Shown here in pieces: positions 39,661-48,494 of a stretch of DNA of 64,000 bases. The notes under the pieces were generated by a model. That model was not told where the DNA came from and did no database searches. It saw nothing but the letters and a program-made list of their open reading frames with translations. Source of the DNA: Litchfieldia sinesaloumensis (GTDB taxonomy: Bacteria > Bacillota > Bacilli > Bacillales > Bacillaceae_L); the NCBI RefSeq assembly GCF_900156865.1, contig NZ_LT732529.1, positions 1,867,422-1,931,421 on the forward strand, given 5' to 3'. Each line of letters begins with the position of its first letter. The stretch's first letter is position 1. Both the position numbers and the translations under genes were made by a program.

Positions 39661-39690
39661 TAGTATGTTAAATCTTTATTTTCTAATGCG
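39661..39690 (-). promoter_or_regulatory. Sigma-G promoter of the spoVA operon
   Basis: On the minus strand CATACTA (39667-39661) equals the sigma-G -10 consensus. The -35 region, GCATTA 17 bases upstream, is only a partial match to TGAATA. 38 bases before the start codon. Confidence 0.6.
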
Positions 39691-39735
39691 ATTGCACCGG
39701 AAACTCCAGTAATTACCACGACAAAATATTCAAAT

Positions 39736-39853
39736 GCGGAAACGCCTTGAACAGCCCCGACAAGCACAAGTCGAGCTGGCTAGAAAGTTGCTCTTTGACT
39801 TTCTTGACAGATTGACTTGTGACCTCGAGGGGCTAGGCGTTAGAGCTAGACGC
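39736..39853 (+). repeat. Structured intergenic repeat, copy A
   Basis: About 118 bases that fold back on themselves: AACGCCT with AGGCGTT at the ends, AGCCCC with GGGGCT, CACAAGTC with GACTTGTG, and AGAAAGT with ACTTTCT around a central loop. A second copy lies at 41531-41758. Strand given is the one on which both copies read alike. It lies between the spoVA promoter and sigF and makes a false reading frame that runs into sigF in antisense. Confidence 0.85.
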
Positions 39854-39859
39854 AAAAAA

Positions 39860-39886
39860 ACCGAATGGATTATACATCCATTCGGT
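39860..39886 (-). terminator. Terminator of the spoIIA operon
   Basis: An 11-bp perfect stem (39860-39870 with 39876-39886), then a T7 run on the minus strand. It covers the sigF stop codon. Confidence 0.88.
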
Positions 39887-40628
39887 CCTTCATTTGTTGT
39901 AGTATTTTTTTCTCTAGCCTTGATACCTGTACTTGAGATATACCAAGTCTTGTCGCAACTTCTGATTGCGTTTGATCCTTATAATAACGAAGAAAGACAA
40001 TTAACCTTTCCCGTTCATCAAGCTCGCGAATTGCTTCTTTTAATGCAATTTTATCAAACCACTTTGTTTCATTATTATCCGCTATTTGATCAAGCAACGT
40101 TATTGGATCGCCATCATTTTCATACACAGTTTCATGAATCGAGGAAGGGGCTCGACTTGCCTCTTGGGCTAAAACAACATCCTCAGGAGTAATTTCTAAG
40201 TACTCTGCTATCTCAACAATTGTTGGAACTCTTCCGAACTGTTTTGACAACTCATCCTTAGCCTTCCGGATTTTATTACCGGTCTCCTTTAAAGAGCGAC
40301 TCACTTTTACCGTACCATCGTCTCGTATAAAACGCTGGATTTCACCAATAATCATGGGTACAGCATAAGTTGAAAATTTCACGTCATATGTTAAATCAAA
40401 TTTATCAACAGATTTCAAAAGTCCAATGCAGCCGATTTGAAATAAATCATCTGGTTCATAGCCACGATTTAAAAATCGTTGTACAACAGACCAAACTAAC
40501 CTCATATTCTTCTGAACGATAAGATCACGAGCTTCTTGTCGTCCTTCTTGGCTAAGTTTGATTAAATTCTTAACCTCACTGTCTTTTAAATACGTTTCAC
40601 TTTTGTTGTTCTTGACCTCCACATCCAT
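39870..40628 (-). CDS. sigF: Forespore sigma factor F
   Basis: 252 residues: region 2 (DDLFQIGCIGLLKSVDKFD, with the -10 recognition helix), region 3 and region 4 (a helix-turn-helix SEVATRLGISQVQVSRLEKKI). First forespore-specific sigma factor, held by SpoIIAB until SpoIIAA is dephosphorylated. ATG at 40628 was chosen over the TTG two codons before because AAGGAGAC then has normal spacing. Confidence 0.96.
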   Translation of the reverse strand: MDVEVKNNKSETYLKDSEVKNLIKLSQEGRQEARDLIVQKNMRLVWSVVQRFLNRGYEPDDLFQIGCIGLLKSVDKFDLTYDVKFSTYAVPMIIGEIQRFIRDDGTVKVSRSLKETGNKIRKAKDELSKQFGRVPTIVEIAEYLEITPEDVVLAQEASRAPSSIHETVYENDGDPITLLDQIADNNETKWFDKIALKEAIRELDERERLIVFLRYYKDQTQSEVATRLGISQVQVSRLEKKILQQMKDRMDV

Positions 40629-40640
40629 TGGCAAGTCTCC

Positions 40641-41081
40641 TTAATTGCATAACGCTTTACTCTTTGATAAATGCTTGATAAGCCGTAAAGTTGTACCTCT
40701 AGCTGAACCTGTTTCTACTTCAAACTCATCCATGAAATTCTCCATGATTGTAAAGCCCATACCTGATCTCTCAAGTTCTGGCTTTGTTGTAAATAATGGC
40801 TGCCTTGCTTCCTCTAGATTGTTAATTCCAATTCCTTCATCTCTAATGGTGATATAAACAGTACTGTCTTCAATCTTGCATGAAATATAGACAATCCCAC
40901 TTGGATCACTTTCATATCCATGAATAATTGAGTTTGTTACGGCTTCAGACACAACTGTCTTGATTTCAGTAAGTTCATCTAAGGTTGGATCTAGTTGTGT
41001 AATAAATGATGCTACAGCAACACGAGCAAATGACTCATTTTGGCTTAGCGCAGAGAATTGAAGGTGCATCTCGTTTTTCAT
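40641..41081 (-). CDS. spoIIAB: Anti-sigma F factor and kinase SpoIIAB
   Basis: A 146-residue GHKL-fold protein kinase: N box [21 protein letters not shown] and [11 protein letters not shown]-binding motifs. Binds sigma F or phosphorylates SpoIIAA. Its start overlaps the spoIIAA stop by one base, which keeps the three products in balance. Confidence 0.96.
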   Translation of the reverse strand: MKNEMHLQFSALSQNESFARVAVASFITQLDPTLDELTEIKTVVSEAVTNSIIHGYESDPSGIVYISCKIEDSTVYITIRDEGIGINNLEEARQPLFTTKPELERSGMGFTIMENFMDEFEVETGSARGTTLRLIKHLSKSKALCN

Positions 41082-41431
41082 TACGCCACCCCCAATGACT
41101 GAAGCGCAAAAGACTCATCACGCTCTAACCGAATGATTTTGAAAAGTCCTGACATCTCAAATAGACGTTCTACCTGCGAAGAAATGGAGCAAACAACCAT
41201 TTCCCCACCTAGATTTTTAATTTGCTTATATCTTCCTAAAATAACCCCTAATCCTGAGCTATCCATAAATGAAAGCTTTTCAAGATTCAATAAAATATGA
41301 TTGATTTTATTACTTTCAATTGTATCCGTAACCTTTAATCGCAATTCCTCAGCTGTATGATGGTCTAGCTCACCTATTAGCCGAATGCACAACACATTGT
41401 TTTTTACCTCAAGTTCAATTCCAAGACTCAC
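41081..41431 (-). CDS. spoIIAA: Anti-anti-sigma factor SpoIIAA
   Basis: A 116-residue STAS-domain protein. Phosphorylation site Ser58 in FMDSSGLG is in the expected place. Start GTG at 41431, with AAGGAGG 9 bases upstream and the N-terminus SLGIELEVK matching known SpoIIAA. A longer frame to 41479 has no site. In B. subtilis dacF and spoIIAA are adjacent. Here a 228-base repeat element lies between them. Confidence 0.95.
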   Translation of the reverse strand: MSLGIELEVKNNVLCIRLIGELDHHTAEELRLKVTDTIESNKINHILLNLEKLSFMDSSGLGVILGRYKQIKNLGGEMVVCSISSQVERLFEMSGLFKIIRLERDESFALQSLGVA

Positions 41432-41530
41432 TTCACAATGCCTCCTTAAAATCGTATAGTGAGTCTTTTCTCTATTCACATAACAGAATCCTTCTTGATG
41501 ACAAAACTAGTGTTCATTCGTCAAAAAAAG

Positions 41531-41758
41531 CTGAAAAGCGCAAGCGCTGTAGTGGAACATCGACTAAAAACTGCCACGTCCTGTGGCAAACGTCGATGCC
41601 ATGCTTTGCATTTTCTTCGTGCGATGTTAATGCTCTCGAAGCCTTCCTTGTCCTGTGCAAGTCCGACAAGCACAAGAAAAGCTGGCTAGAAGGTTGTTCT
41701 TTGACCTTCTTGACAGATTGGCTTGTGACCTCGAGGGGCTAGGCGCTGGAGCTAGCCA
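41531..41758 (+). repeat. Structured intergenic repeat, copy B, with internal insertion
   Basis: Second copy of the element at 39736-39853. Its 3' part (from about 41665) is nearly identical, but its inner stem is AGAAGGT with ACCTTCT where copy A has AGAAAGT with ACTTTCT, a compensatory pair change. The 5' part begins with the small palindrome AGCGCAAGCGCT, then carries about 110 extra bases. Those contain a nested hairpin, CATCGAC with GTCGATG enclosing GCCAC with GTGGC. It occupies most of the 343-base gap between spoIIAA and dacF. I see no gene in the gap. Confidence 0.85.
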
Positions 41759-41774
41759 TCAGACAATTCGAAAA

Positions 41775-42938
41775 TTACGGAGTCTTATTAAAAGAACCCA
41801 TTGTTCTCTTAAACAATTTCCACCAACTTGCAGCGTCTATATCCTTCGCAGCTACAAGTGGGCTTTCACTTAGCACTTTTCCGTCCTTTTTAAGCACTAA
41901 TTTCCCAATTTCATCACCTTTTTTAATTGGTGCATTAATCTTTTCATCTACAATAATTTCTTTTTGCACATCATCCACTTTTTCTCCTTTTTTCGTAAGG
42001 AGAGATATAGGTTCTGACGTTAAAAGTTTTATTTTCTTATCACTACCCTTACTAACCTTTGCTTCTGCAACTTCCTGATTTCTTTCATATAATGGGTGTG
42101 ATTTATACTGACTAAATCCAAAGTCAAGCATCTTTGTAACTTGTGCGTTTCGCTCCTTCGGTGTTGGTGCTCCGAAGATTACAGATATTAAACGCATATC
42201 CTCTTTTTCAGCAGTAGCTGTTAGACAATATTTCGCCTCAGTTGTAAAGCCTGTTTTTAATCCATCAACACCAGGATAGAATCGAACTAAGCGATTCGTG
42301 TTTACAAGCCAAAATTTATTTTCGGAGTTTTCACGTAAATAATCTTCATATTGACCTGTGAATTTAGTAATATCTTCGTATTTCAATAACTCTTTTGACA
42401 TGATGGCCATATCGTGTGCAGAGCTATAATGGTTATCTGCAGGGAGGCCAGTTGGATTCTGAAACAATGTATTTTTCAGGCCTAATTCTTCTACCTTATT
42501 ATTCATCATTTCAACGAAAGCTTCTTCTGAACCCGCTATCTTTTCTGCCATGGCAACTGATGCATCATTGCCCGAACCGATTGCAATACCTTTTAACATT
42601 TCTTCGACTGTCATTTCTTCGCCTGGCTCAAGGAAAATCTGTGAGCCACCCATTGATGCTGCATGTTCACTTGTTCTAACTTTCTCAGAATAGGTAATAC
42701 TACCTTTATCAAGGGCTTCCATGATTAACAGCATTGTCATGATTTTCGTCATGCTTGCTGGGGGAAGTTTTTCATCACTGTTTTTCTCGTAAAGAATCTT
42801 CCCTGTATCACGTTCAATTAAAATTGCAGATTTTGCATTATTCGCTAGATCAACAGTTGATTCCTGTGCAGAAGCGAAAGGGCTAAAAGTAAAGATCATG
42901 ATTGTTGAAATTAACACACTAACAAAAAAGCGTTTCAT
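41775..42938 (-). CDS. dacF: D-alanyl-D-alanine carboxypeptidase DacF
   Basis: 387 residues: signal peptide (1-24), S11 peptidase domain with SMTK (Ser62, Lys65), SGND and KTG, and a C-terminal beta domain with end helix. Forespore-expressed enzyme that trims cortex peptidoglycan with DacB. ATG at 42938 with GGAGGG 6 bases upstream. Confidence 0.94.
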   Translation of the reverse strand: MKRFFVSVLISTIMIFTFSPFASAQESTVDLANNAKSAILIERDTGKILYEKNSDEKLPPASMTKIMTMLLIMEALDKGSITYSEKVRTSEHAASMGGSQIFLEPGEEMTVEEMLKGIAIGSGNDASVAMAEKIAGSEEAFVEMMNNKVEELGLKNTLFQNPTGLPADNHYSSAHDMAIMSKELLKYEDITKFTGQYEDYLRENSENKFWLVNTNRLVRFYPGVDGLKTGFTTEAKYCLTATAEKEDMRLISVIFGAPTPKERNAQVTKMLDFGFSQYKSHPLYERNQEVAEAKVSKGSDKKIKLLTSEPISLLTKKGEKVDDVQKEIIVDEKINAPIKKGDEIGKLVLKKDGKVLSESPLVAAKDIDAASWWKLFKRTMGSFNKTP

Positions 42939-42967
42939 CTCCAAACCCTCCATTCTTTATACCTTCC

Positions 42968-42996
42968 CATTTTTTCCAACAAATCAAATATTATAC
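42968..42996 (-). promoter_or_regulatory. Candidate sigma-F/G promoter of dacF
   Basis: On the minus strand GTATA, 14 bases, then GGAAAAAATG, which fits the sigma-F -10 pattern GGnnAnAnTR with a slightly short spacer. Supported by the known sigma-F/G control of dacF in B. subtilis. Confidence 0.4.
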
Positions 42997-43068
42997 ATAA
43001 AAAGTTATAGACATAAAGTTCTATACGTACCCTGTATCTAAAGCGGGGAGGATCAACTCAACAAAAAA

Positions 43069-43097
43069 AAATCCGAGGATTTTTTCTCCTCGGATTT
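43069..43097 (-). terminator. Terminator of drm-pdp
   Basis: An 11-bp perfect stem (43069-43079 with 43087-43097) and a T9 run on the minus strand. Confidence 0.9.
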
Positions 43098-43100
43098 TTT

Positions 43101-44402
43101 TTATGTTAATTTATCTAAGATTAAAGTTGGTGGTGTTACTTTATCTGTGGATATCGAAATGCTATCAGATAGCTTTCTTTTTATCTCAGTAACATCCTCA
43201 AAATTACTGTGAATTGTAACAAGACTTTCGCCTTTTGATACTTTGTCACCTATCTTTTTCCTTAGTACCAGACCAACTGCCAAATCGATAGTCGATTCTT
43301 TCGTTGCTCTTCCCGCACCAAGAAGCATTGCTGCCGTTCCTATTGAGTCTGCAACAATCTCTGAAACATAACCATCTTTTTCCGCCTCAAATTCAAATTG
43401 ATATTTTGCTCTCGGGAGGTTTTCTGGAGAATCCACAACTGAAGCATCTCCACCTTGCGATGATAAAAATGTTTTAAAGGTTTCTAGAGCTTTTCCGTTT
43501 TTAATCGATTCTTCCAATAAGCCTCTTGCTTCTTCAAGAGAATTTGCTTTTTTAGCAAGTAAGACCATTTGACTTCCTAAAACGAGACAAAGCTCCTCCA
43601 AATCTGCCGGTCCTTCGCCTCTTAATGTATCAATTGCTTCTTTTACTTCAAGGCCATTACCAATTGCAAATCCTAGTGGTTGGCTCATATCTGAAATAAT
43701 CGCCATCGTATTTCTTCCGACATTATTTCCAATGTCGACCATTGTCTTAGCTAATTCTTTCGCATCGTCTAAATCCTTCATAAAAGCTCCTGCACCTGTT
43801 TTAACATCCAAAACAATAGCGTCTGCTCCTGCTGCTATTTTTTTACTCATAATAGAGCTCGCAATCAACGGTATGCTGTTAACAGTCGCCGTAACATCTC
43901 TTAATGCATATAGTTTCTTATCCGCAGGTGTTAAATTTCCACTCTGTCCAATGACAGCGACCTTATTTTGATTTACAAGGCGAATGAATTCATCATTATT
44001 AATTTCGACATGAAAACCTGAAACAGACTCGAGTTTGTCAATCGTCCCACCAGTATGACCAAGCCCTCTTCCTGACATTTTCGCAACAGGTACACCAACT
44101 GAAGCAACAAGTGGTGCTAAGACCAGTGTTGTTGTATCACCAACACCACCAGTGCTATGCTTATCAACCTTAATACCTTCAATACCAGAAAGATCAATGG
44201 TATCACCTGACTGTACCATTGCCATTGTAAAATCGGCTTGTTCTGGTTTAGTCATTCCTTTAAAATAGACCGCCATTGTAAAAGCACTCATTTGATAATC
44301 AGGTATATCACCTTTTGTATATCCATTCACAAGAAAGTTAATTTCCTCAGCCGTCAATTCTAATCCGTCTCGTTTTTTTTCAATCAGATCAACCATTCTC
44401 AT
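43101..44402 (-). CDS. pdp: Pyrimidine-nucleoside phosphorylase
   Basis: A 433-residue class II nucleoside phosphorylase. Motifs [12 protein letters not shown] (phosphate binding) and [13 protein letters not shown] are present. Splits uridine and thymidine to base and (deoxy)ribose 1-phosphate. That product feeds the phosphopentomutase encoded just upstream. In B. subtilis this position after drm holds the purine nucleoside phosphorylase pupG, which is absent here. Confidence 0.94.
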   Translation of the reverse strand: MRMVDLIEKKRDGLELTAEEINFLVNGYTKGDIPDYQMSAFTMAVYFKGMTKPEQADFTMAMVQSGDTIDLSGIEGIKVDKHSTGGVGDTTTLVLAPLVASVGVPVAKMSGRGLGHTGGTIDKLESVSGFHVEINNDEFIRLVNQNKVAVIGQSGNLTPADKKLYALRDVTATVNSIPLIASSIMSKKIAAGADAIVLDVKTGAGAFMKDLDDAKELAKTMVDIGNNVGRNTMAIISDMSQPLGFAIGNGLEVKEAIDTLRGEGPADLEELCLVLGSQMVLLAKKANSLEEARGLLEESIKNGKALETFKTFLSSQGGDASVVDSPENLPRAKYQFEFEAEKDGYVSEIVADSIGTAAMLLGAGRATKESTIDLAVGLVLRKKIGDKVSKGESLVTIHSNFEDVTEIKRKLSDSISISTDKVTPPTLILDKLT

Positions 44403-44440
44403 CGTTTCATCACCTTTTCTTCCTCATTAATCGACCACTA

Positions 44441-45631
44441 TTATCCTTTATTGATTTCTGAAAGAAAGCTACTTCCATGTTTAGGCAAGGTTACATTGAA
44501 ATTATCTGCTACAGTCGCACCTATATCTGCAAAAGTTGATCGTAATGGTAACTCCTTACCACTATCCATCTTCTTGTTATAAGCCAATAAAGGTACATAT
44601 TCACGAGTATGATCTGTTCCAGTATGTGTTGGGTCATTTCCATGATCTGCCGTTATGATTAATAAATCATCTTCTTTAAGTTTTTCAAATACTTCTGGTA
44701 GACGTGCATCGTACTCTTCTAATGCTTTACCATATCCTTCAGGGTCTCTTCTGTGACCAAACAATGCATCAAAATCTACAAGGTTCAAGAAGCTTAATCC
44801 TGTAAAATCCATGTCCAGGGTCTCGACTAATTTATCCATACCATCCATGTTCGACTTTGTACGTAACGTTTGTGTGACCCCTTCACCATCATATATATCG
44901 GATATCTTACCGATTGCAATTACATCAAACCCACCATCACTTAACTCATTCATAACCGTTCGCTCGAATGGCTTTAATGCATAGTCATGGCGATTTGCAG
45001 TTCTTGAGAAATTACCTGGTTCGCCAACAAATGGACGAGCTATAATACGACCTACCATATATTTTTCATCAAGAGTTAATTCACGTGCAATTTCACATAT
45101 TTTATAGAGTTCATCTATTGGTACAATATCCTCATGAGCTGCAATTTGTAAAACTGAATCAGCAGACGTATAGACAATCAGCTTACCCGTCTTCATATGT
45201 TCTTCGCCAAGTTCAACTAAGATTTCTGTACCTGAAGCCGGTTTGTTACCTAGTATTCCACGCCCAGTGCGTTTTTCAATTTCATCTAGAAGCTCTTTTG
45301 GAAATCCATCAGGAAAAACCTTAAATGGTGTTTCTATATGTAGACCCATAATTTCCCAGTGTCCTGTCATTGTATCTTTACCGTTTGATGCCTCTTGCAT
45401 TCTTGTATAATAAGCAAGTGGCTCATCTTGAACTGGAATTCCTTGTATTTCTCTGATGTTGCTTAATCCCAACTTTGCCATGTTTGGCATATGTAGACCA
45501 TTCATTTTTTCTGCAATATGTCCTAATGTATCAGAGCCCTCATCACCAAATTTCTTCGCATCTGGTGCCTCTCCAATCCCAACAGAATCCATTACAATTA
45601 AGAAAATACGCTTATATGTATATCCTGACAC
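44441..45631 (-). CDS. drm: Phosphopentomutase
   Basis: A 396-residue alkaline-phosphatase-fold mutase. Interconverts ribose or deoxyribose 1- and 5-phosphates. Metal motifs: [14 protein letters not shown] (Asp), DTMTGHWE (phosphothreonine) and [10 protein letters not shown]. Start GTG at 45631, with GGGAGGG 6 bases upstream. Forms an operon with pdp. Confidence 0.95.
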   Translation of the reverse strand: MSGYTYKRIFLIVMDSVGIGEAPDAKKFGDEGSDTLGHIAEKMNGLHMPNMAKLGLSNIREIQGIPVQDEPLAYYTRMQEASNGKDTMTGHWEIMGLHIETPFKVFPDGFPKELLDEIEKRTGRGILGNKPASGTEILVELGEEHMKTGKLIVYTSADSVLQIAAHEDIVPIDELYKICEIARELTLDEKYMVGRIIARPFVGEPGNFSRTANRHDYALKPFERTVMNELSDGGFDVIAIGKISDIYDGEGVTQTLRTKSNMDGMDKLVETLDMDFTGLSFLNLVDFDALFGHRRDPEGYGKALEEYDARLPEVFEKLKEDDLLIITADHGNDPTHTGTDHTREYVPLLAYNKKMDSGKELPLRSTFADIGATVADNFNVTLPKHGSSFLSEINKG

Positions 45632-45722
45632 GTAATTCCCTCCCAATATATTCTTTATTATTTTCAACCTGTATTTTTCCCTTCAAGCTACAACTTACTC
45701 AATAATTCAACAATATGTATTG

Positions 45723-45772
45723 GTCAGAAGTCTGACATCTTTGAGTATACAGCGAAACTTCAATCAGTGGAA
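45723..45772 (-). promoter_or_regulatory. Candidate promoter and operator of drm-pdp
   Basis: On the minus strand TTCCAC (45772-45767), 17 bases, TATACT (45749-45744). Seven bases downstream lies the perfect inverted repeat GTCAGA-CT-TCTGAC (45736-45723), which would cover the transcription start and could be a repressor site. Confidence 0.4.
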
Positions 45773-45816
45773 GTACTTTCATTGCTTTGATTATTAACAT
45801 TCTATGACTAAAAAAA

Positions 45817-45837
45817 GCTAGACAATTTTTGTCTAGC
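45817..45837 (-). terminator. Terminator of xerD
   Basis: GCTAGACAA with TTGTCTAGC and a T7 run on the minus strand, just after xerD. Confidence 0.85.
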
Positions 45838-45852
45838 AATCTACCAACAACT

Positions 45853-46743
45853 TTAAGCTCTTGGATGGTATGTTTTATAGACGTCTTTAAGACGAGTTTT
45901 TGTAACATGTGTGTAAATCTGAGTTGTTGAAATATCAGCATGGCCAAGCATTTCCTGAACAGCTCGTAGGTCTGCTCCATTTTCCAATAAATGTGTCGCA
46001 AATGAGTGGCGAAGTGTATGTGGGGTTAGTTCCTTTTCAATTCTCGCAGTACTCGCAATTTTCTTTAAGTTTTTCCAGAATCCTTGCCTTGTCAATCGAT
46101 TTCCATGATGATTCACAAAAAAAGCATCTGTCTTCTTTTTCTTTACCAATTGTCCGCGGGCATTTTCTAAATATTGGTATAATGCCTTAGTCGCAACACT
46201 ACCTAGCGGAACAATCCGCTCCTTATTCCCCTTACCTAGGCATCTGATAAATCCCATTGATAAATGGATATCTGCTAAATTTAGGTTGATCAGTTCACTT
46301 ACACGAAGACCTGTTGCATATAAAAGCTCCAGCATTGCCTTATCACGAATACCAAGTGGGTTATCCAATTTCGGCGCATCTAGTAAAGCTTCGACCTCAG
46401 GCATGTTTAACACCTTAGGTAATGTACGTTCTGCTTGTGGTGTTTCAATTTGCTCTGTAGGATCATGGTCTGTTATTTTTTCTCGAAACAAAAAAGTATG
46501 GAAGGAACGTATAGATGCAATATGCCTAGCCAACGTTCTAGATGAATTTCCTTGTTCCTTTAATGTTTTCAAGAAATGAATCACTTGTATACGGTTTACC
46601 TCATTGAAGGAAGAAATATTTTCGACCTTCGCTATATATTGATAGTATTTTTTTAAGTCTCTCTCATAAGATTTAACGGTATTGGTTGCAAGTCTACGTT
46701 CAACAACTAGATAATGCAAATAATCCTTTAATTGGTCTTCCAC
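45853..46743 (-). CDS. xerD: Tyrosine recombinase XerD (RipX)
   Basis: 296 residues. N-terminal SAM-like domain (1-95) and catalytic domain with Arg147, Lys171, His242, Arg245, His268 and nucleophile Tyr277, the full set. With CodV/XerC it resolves chromosome dimers at dif. GTG start. Synteny with fur and drm matches B. subtilis. Confidence 0.95.
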   Translation of the reverse strand: MEDQLKDYLHYLVVERRLATNTVKSYERDLKKYYQYIAKVENISSFNEVNRIQVIHFLKTLKEQGNSSRTLARHIASIRSFHTFLFREKITDHDPTEQIETPQAERTLPKVLNMPEVEALLDAPKLDNPLGIRDKAMLELLYATGLRVSELINLNLADIHLSMGFIRCLGKGNKERIVPLGSVATKALYQYLENARGQLVKKKKTDAFFVNHHGNRLTRQGFWKNLKKIASTARIEKELTPHTLRHSFATHLLENGADLRAVQEMLGHADISTTQIYTHVTKTRLKDVYKTYHPRA

Positions 46744-46749
46744 GAATCT

Positions 46750-46977
46750 CTACTCCCCATTTCGGTAAAAAAACAGTAATCTATCTACCAAGCCAACCTC
46801 CTTCTCTTCAATCATTGAGGTTGCCTTAACAGAAGATCCTTCTGGTTCATCATATTTACGGTAATTTTGGTACTCTTCGTTAACCCATATAATACCATAG
46901 TAGAATAAAACTGTGCATCCGGTAAACAATACAAAAACTTTTAAAGTATCATACACGACTCGAAACCATTGTCTCAT
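46750..46977 (-). CDS. yqzK: YqzK, DUF4227 membrane protein
   Basis: 75 residues: short basic N-terminus, one membrane helix (about 12-31), a charged tail. Matches DUF4227. Regularly next to xerD in Bacillus. Function unknown. Ends 6 bases before xerD, so the two are probably cotranscribed. Confidence 0.82.
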   Translation of the reverse strand: MRQWFRVVYDTLKVFVLFTGCTVLFYYGIIWVNEEYQNYRKYDEPEGSSVKATSMIEEKEVGLVDRLLFFYRNGE

Positions 46978-47116
46978 CTAGTAATCCTCCATTAGTAAAT
47001 TACGCTCTTATATAAGCATCCTATTAGAAGATATGCCAAATTCACCTGGTTTTATACATGCTTATCCTTATTTTTAGGTAACGTTATCAAATCTATAACA
47101 TTAGGAAAATAAAAAA

Positions 47117-47139
47117 AACCCTTTTCTAAAGAATAAGGG
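47117..47139 (-). terminator. Terminator of fur
   Basis: CCCTT with AAGGG plus flanking pairs, followed by eight T on the minus strand. The stem is short. Confidence 0.6.
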
Positions 47140-47144
47140 CCGTT

Positions 47145-47618
47145 TTAATCGAGATTATTAGTTTCTTCATCCTTTGTACTTCTATCATGACAACGATGAC
47201 AAATACCGTGGAAAGTTAAACGATGGTCTTTAATGATAAAATTCCAATTCTTTTCAACAATTTCTTCAACGTCTTCTAAAAGATCCTCTTGGATTTCATC
47301 GACTGCACCACATTCAATACATACGAGGTGATGATGGAAATGTGCTGCCCCTTCCTGACGAAGGTCGTACCTGGAAACACCATCTCCGAAATTTATTTTA
47401 TCAACAATTTTTAATTCGGTAAGTAATTCAAGTGTCCGATACACAGTTGCTAAGCCAATTTCAGGCGACTTTTCTTTAACAAGGAGGTAAACGTCTTCGG
47501 CACTTAAATGATCTTCTTCATGTTCAAGCAGTACCCGAACGGTCGCCTCACGCTGTGGAGTTAGCTTATAGCTAGACGAATGCAACTGTTTCTTTATTCG
47601 TTCGATCCGATTTTCCAT
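47145..47618 (-). CDS. fur: Ferric uptake regulator Fur
   Basis: 157 residues. Winged helix (1-85; TPQREATVRVLLEHEEDHLSAEDVY), then the metal-binding dimer domain with HFHHHLVCIECG and ICHRCH, which gives the structural zinc Cys pairs and the His-rich regulatory site. Represses iron acquisition genes. Ribosome site GGGAGGG. Candidate Fur and Per boxes lie upstream. Confidence 0.94.
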   Translation of the reverse strand: MENRIERIKKQLHSSSYKLTPQREATVRVLLEHEEDHLSAEDVYLLVKEKSPEIGLATVYRTLELLTELKIVDKINFGDGVSRYDLRQEGAAHFHHHLVCIECGAVDEIQEDLLEDVEEIVEKNWNFIIKDHRLTFHGICHRCHDRSTKDEETNNLD

Positions 47619-47650
47619 GTCAAACTTTCCCTCCCTCGCGTTACCTCATT

Positions 47651-47734
47651 ATTATACCAGAAGAAGGGTTACACTCCAAATAAAATAATTATAAATAACA
47701 TAAAATAATAATTATCACTTAATAATTATTATCA
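47651..47734 (-). promoter_or_regulatory. fur promoter region with Per-box-like and Fur-box-like sites
   Basis: Minus strand: -10 TATAAT (47656-47651), 17 bases, -35-like TTTGGA (47679-47674). Directly upstream, 47680-47694 matches the 15-base PerR consensus at 13 positions. Further up, 47720-47734 matches the Fur consensus TGATAATnATTATCA at 14 of 15, and 47703-47717 at 13 of 15. The AT-richness makes chance matches possible. Confidence 0.5.
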
Positions 47735-48379
47735 TTTATTTACCACATCAATAATCTCTTTCATTAGAACCGGTGAAGCAAATGCCTCCACTGCCGAAGC
47801 GGTTAAAATTACGAAACTCACTGCAAGCATCAAGAGTGAATATCGTGTCAATAACTGTAAGATTGGTTCGTTCATCCTTTTCATAAATTGCTGACGAATC
47901 ATCTTTAGTGAGAAAGCGACCGCAACTGTACCGACAACGATAAATGTTGGGATGATTAATAGATTTTGTGGAAGTACGGAAACAAATGATAATAGAAAAC
48001 CACTCCATCCCATTTGATTAACGAGAAAGCCAACCGTAAATCCAACAACTACCCCTTTTAAAAATAGCAGTATTAAAATAATCGGAAGTCCGATGATTGA
48101 AATTCCTAATAACCACATGAGTCCTACATATTTGAGATTATGAAGAAAACTTTGTTTAAACATATCGGTTGAATTTGCATACGTTCCTTCAGAAACTTCA
48201 CCAAAAAAGCGACTCAAATAGAAGAAAAGATCTTCTTTTTGTATAGGGTTAAGGCTATTAACGACAATTGCTCCAAAGATGACCCCCATTAGGAACAGTA
48301 CAGAAATAAATAAGTATATGGATGAATGTTCACGAAAATGGTTAGTTACGATTGTTTTATATGGCTGTTGCTTTCTCAT
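47732..48379 (-). CDS. spoIIM: Stage II sporulation protein M
   Basis: A 215-residue polytopic membrane protein with five or so helices. SpoIIM is the scaffold of the DMP complex (SpoIID, SpoIIM, SpoIIP), which removes septal peptidoglycan and drives engulfment. Ribosome site AGGAGG. Preceded by a clear sigma-E promoter. Confidence 0.95.
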   Translation of the reverse strand: MRKQQPYKTIVTNHFREHSSIYLFISVLFLMGVIFGAIVVNSLNPIQKEDLFFYLSRFFGEVSEGTYANSTDMFKQSFLHNLKYVGLMWLLGISIIGLPIILILLFLKGVVVGFTVGFLVNQMGWSGFLLSFVSVLPQNLLIIPTFIVVGTVAVAFSLKMIRQQFMKRMNEPILQLLTRYSLLMLAVSFVILTASAVEAFASPVLMKEIIDVVNK

Positions 48380-48410
48380 TCTATCGTTCCTCCTATCAAT
48401 CTTCTAATAG

Positions 48411-48440
48411 ATTCTATGAGGACGAAAAGAATTCTATGAC
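48411..48440 (-). promoter_or_regulatory. Sigma-E promoter of spoIIM
   Basis: On the minus strand, -35 GTCATAG (48440-48434), 15 bases, -10 CATAGAAT (48418-48411). Both boxes fit the sigma-E consensus. Confidence 0.7.
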
Positions 48441-48494
48441 AACTTGCCAAAACTATTTCTAGTAATGCTGGTATATATTCAATAGAAAAGACCC

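Noticed and set aside
39734-40192. 152-codon plus-strand reading frame
   Set aside because: Its first third is the structured repeat and the rest is antisense to sigF. It has no ribosome site and no family resemblance.
41445-41500. Sigma-H promoter for spoIIAA (AGGATT and GAAT boxes)
   Set aside because: The two boxes are only about nine bases apart, too close for sigma-H. The true spoIIA promoter was not identified.
41655-41873. 72-codon frame within repeat copy B
   Set aside because: It reads the same repeat as the frame at 39734 and then runs antisense into dacF. It is a by-product of the repeat.
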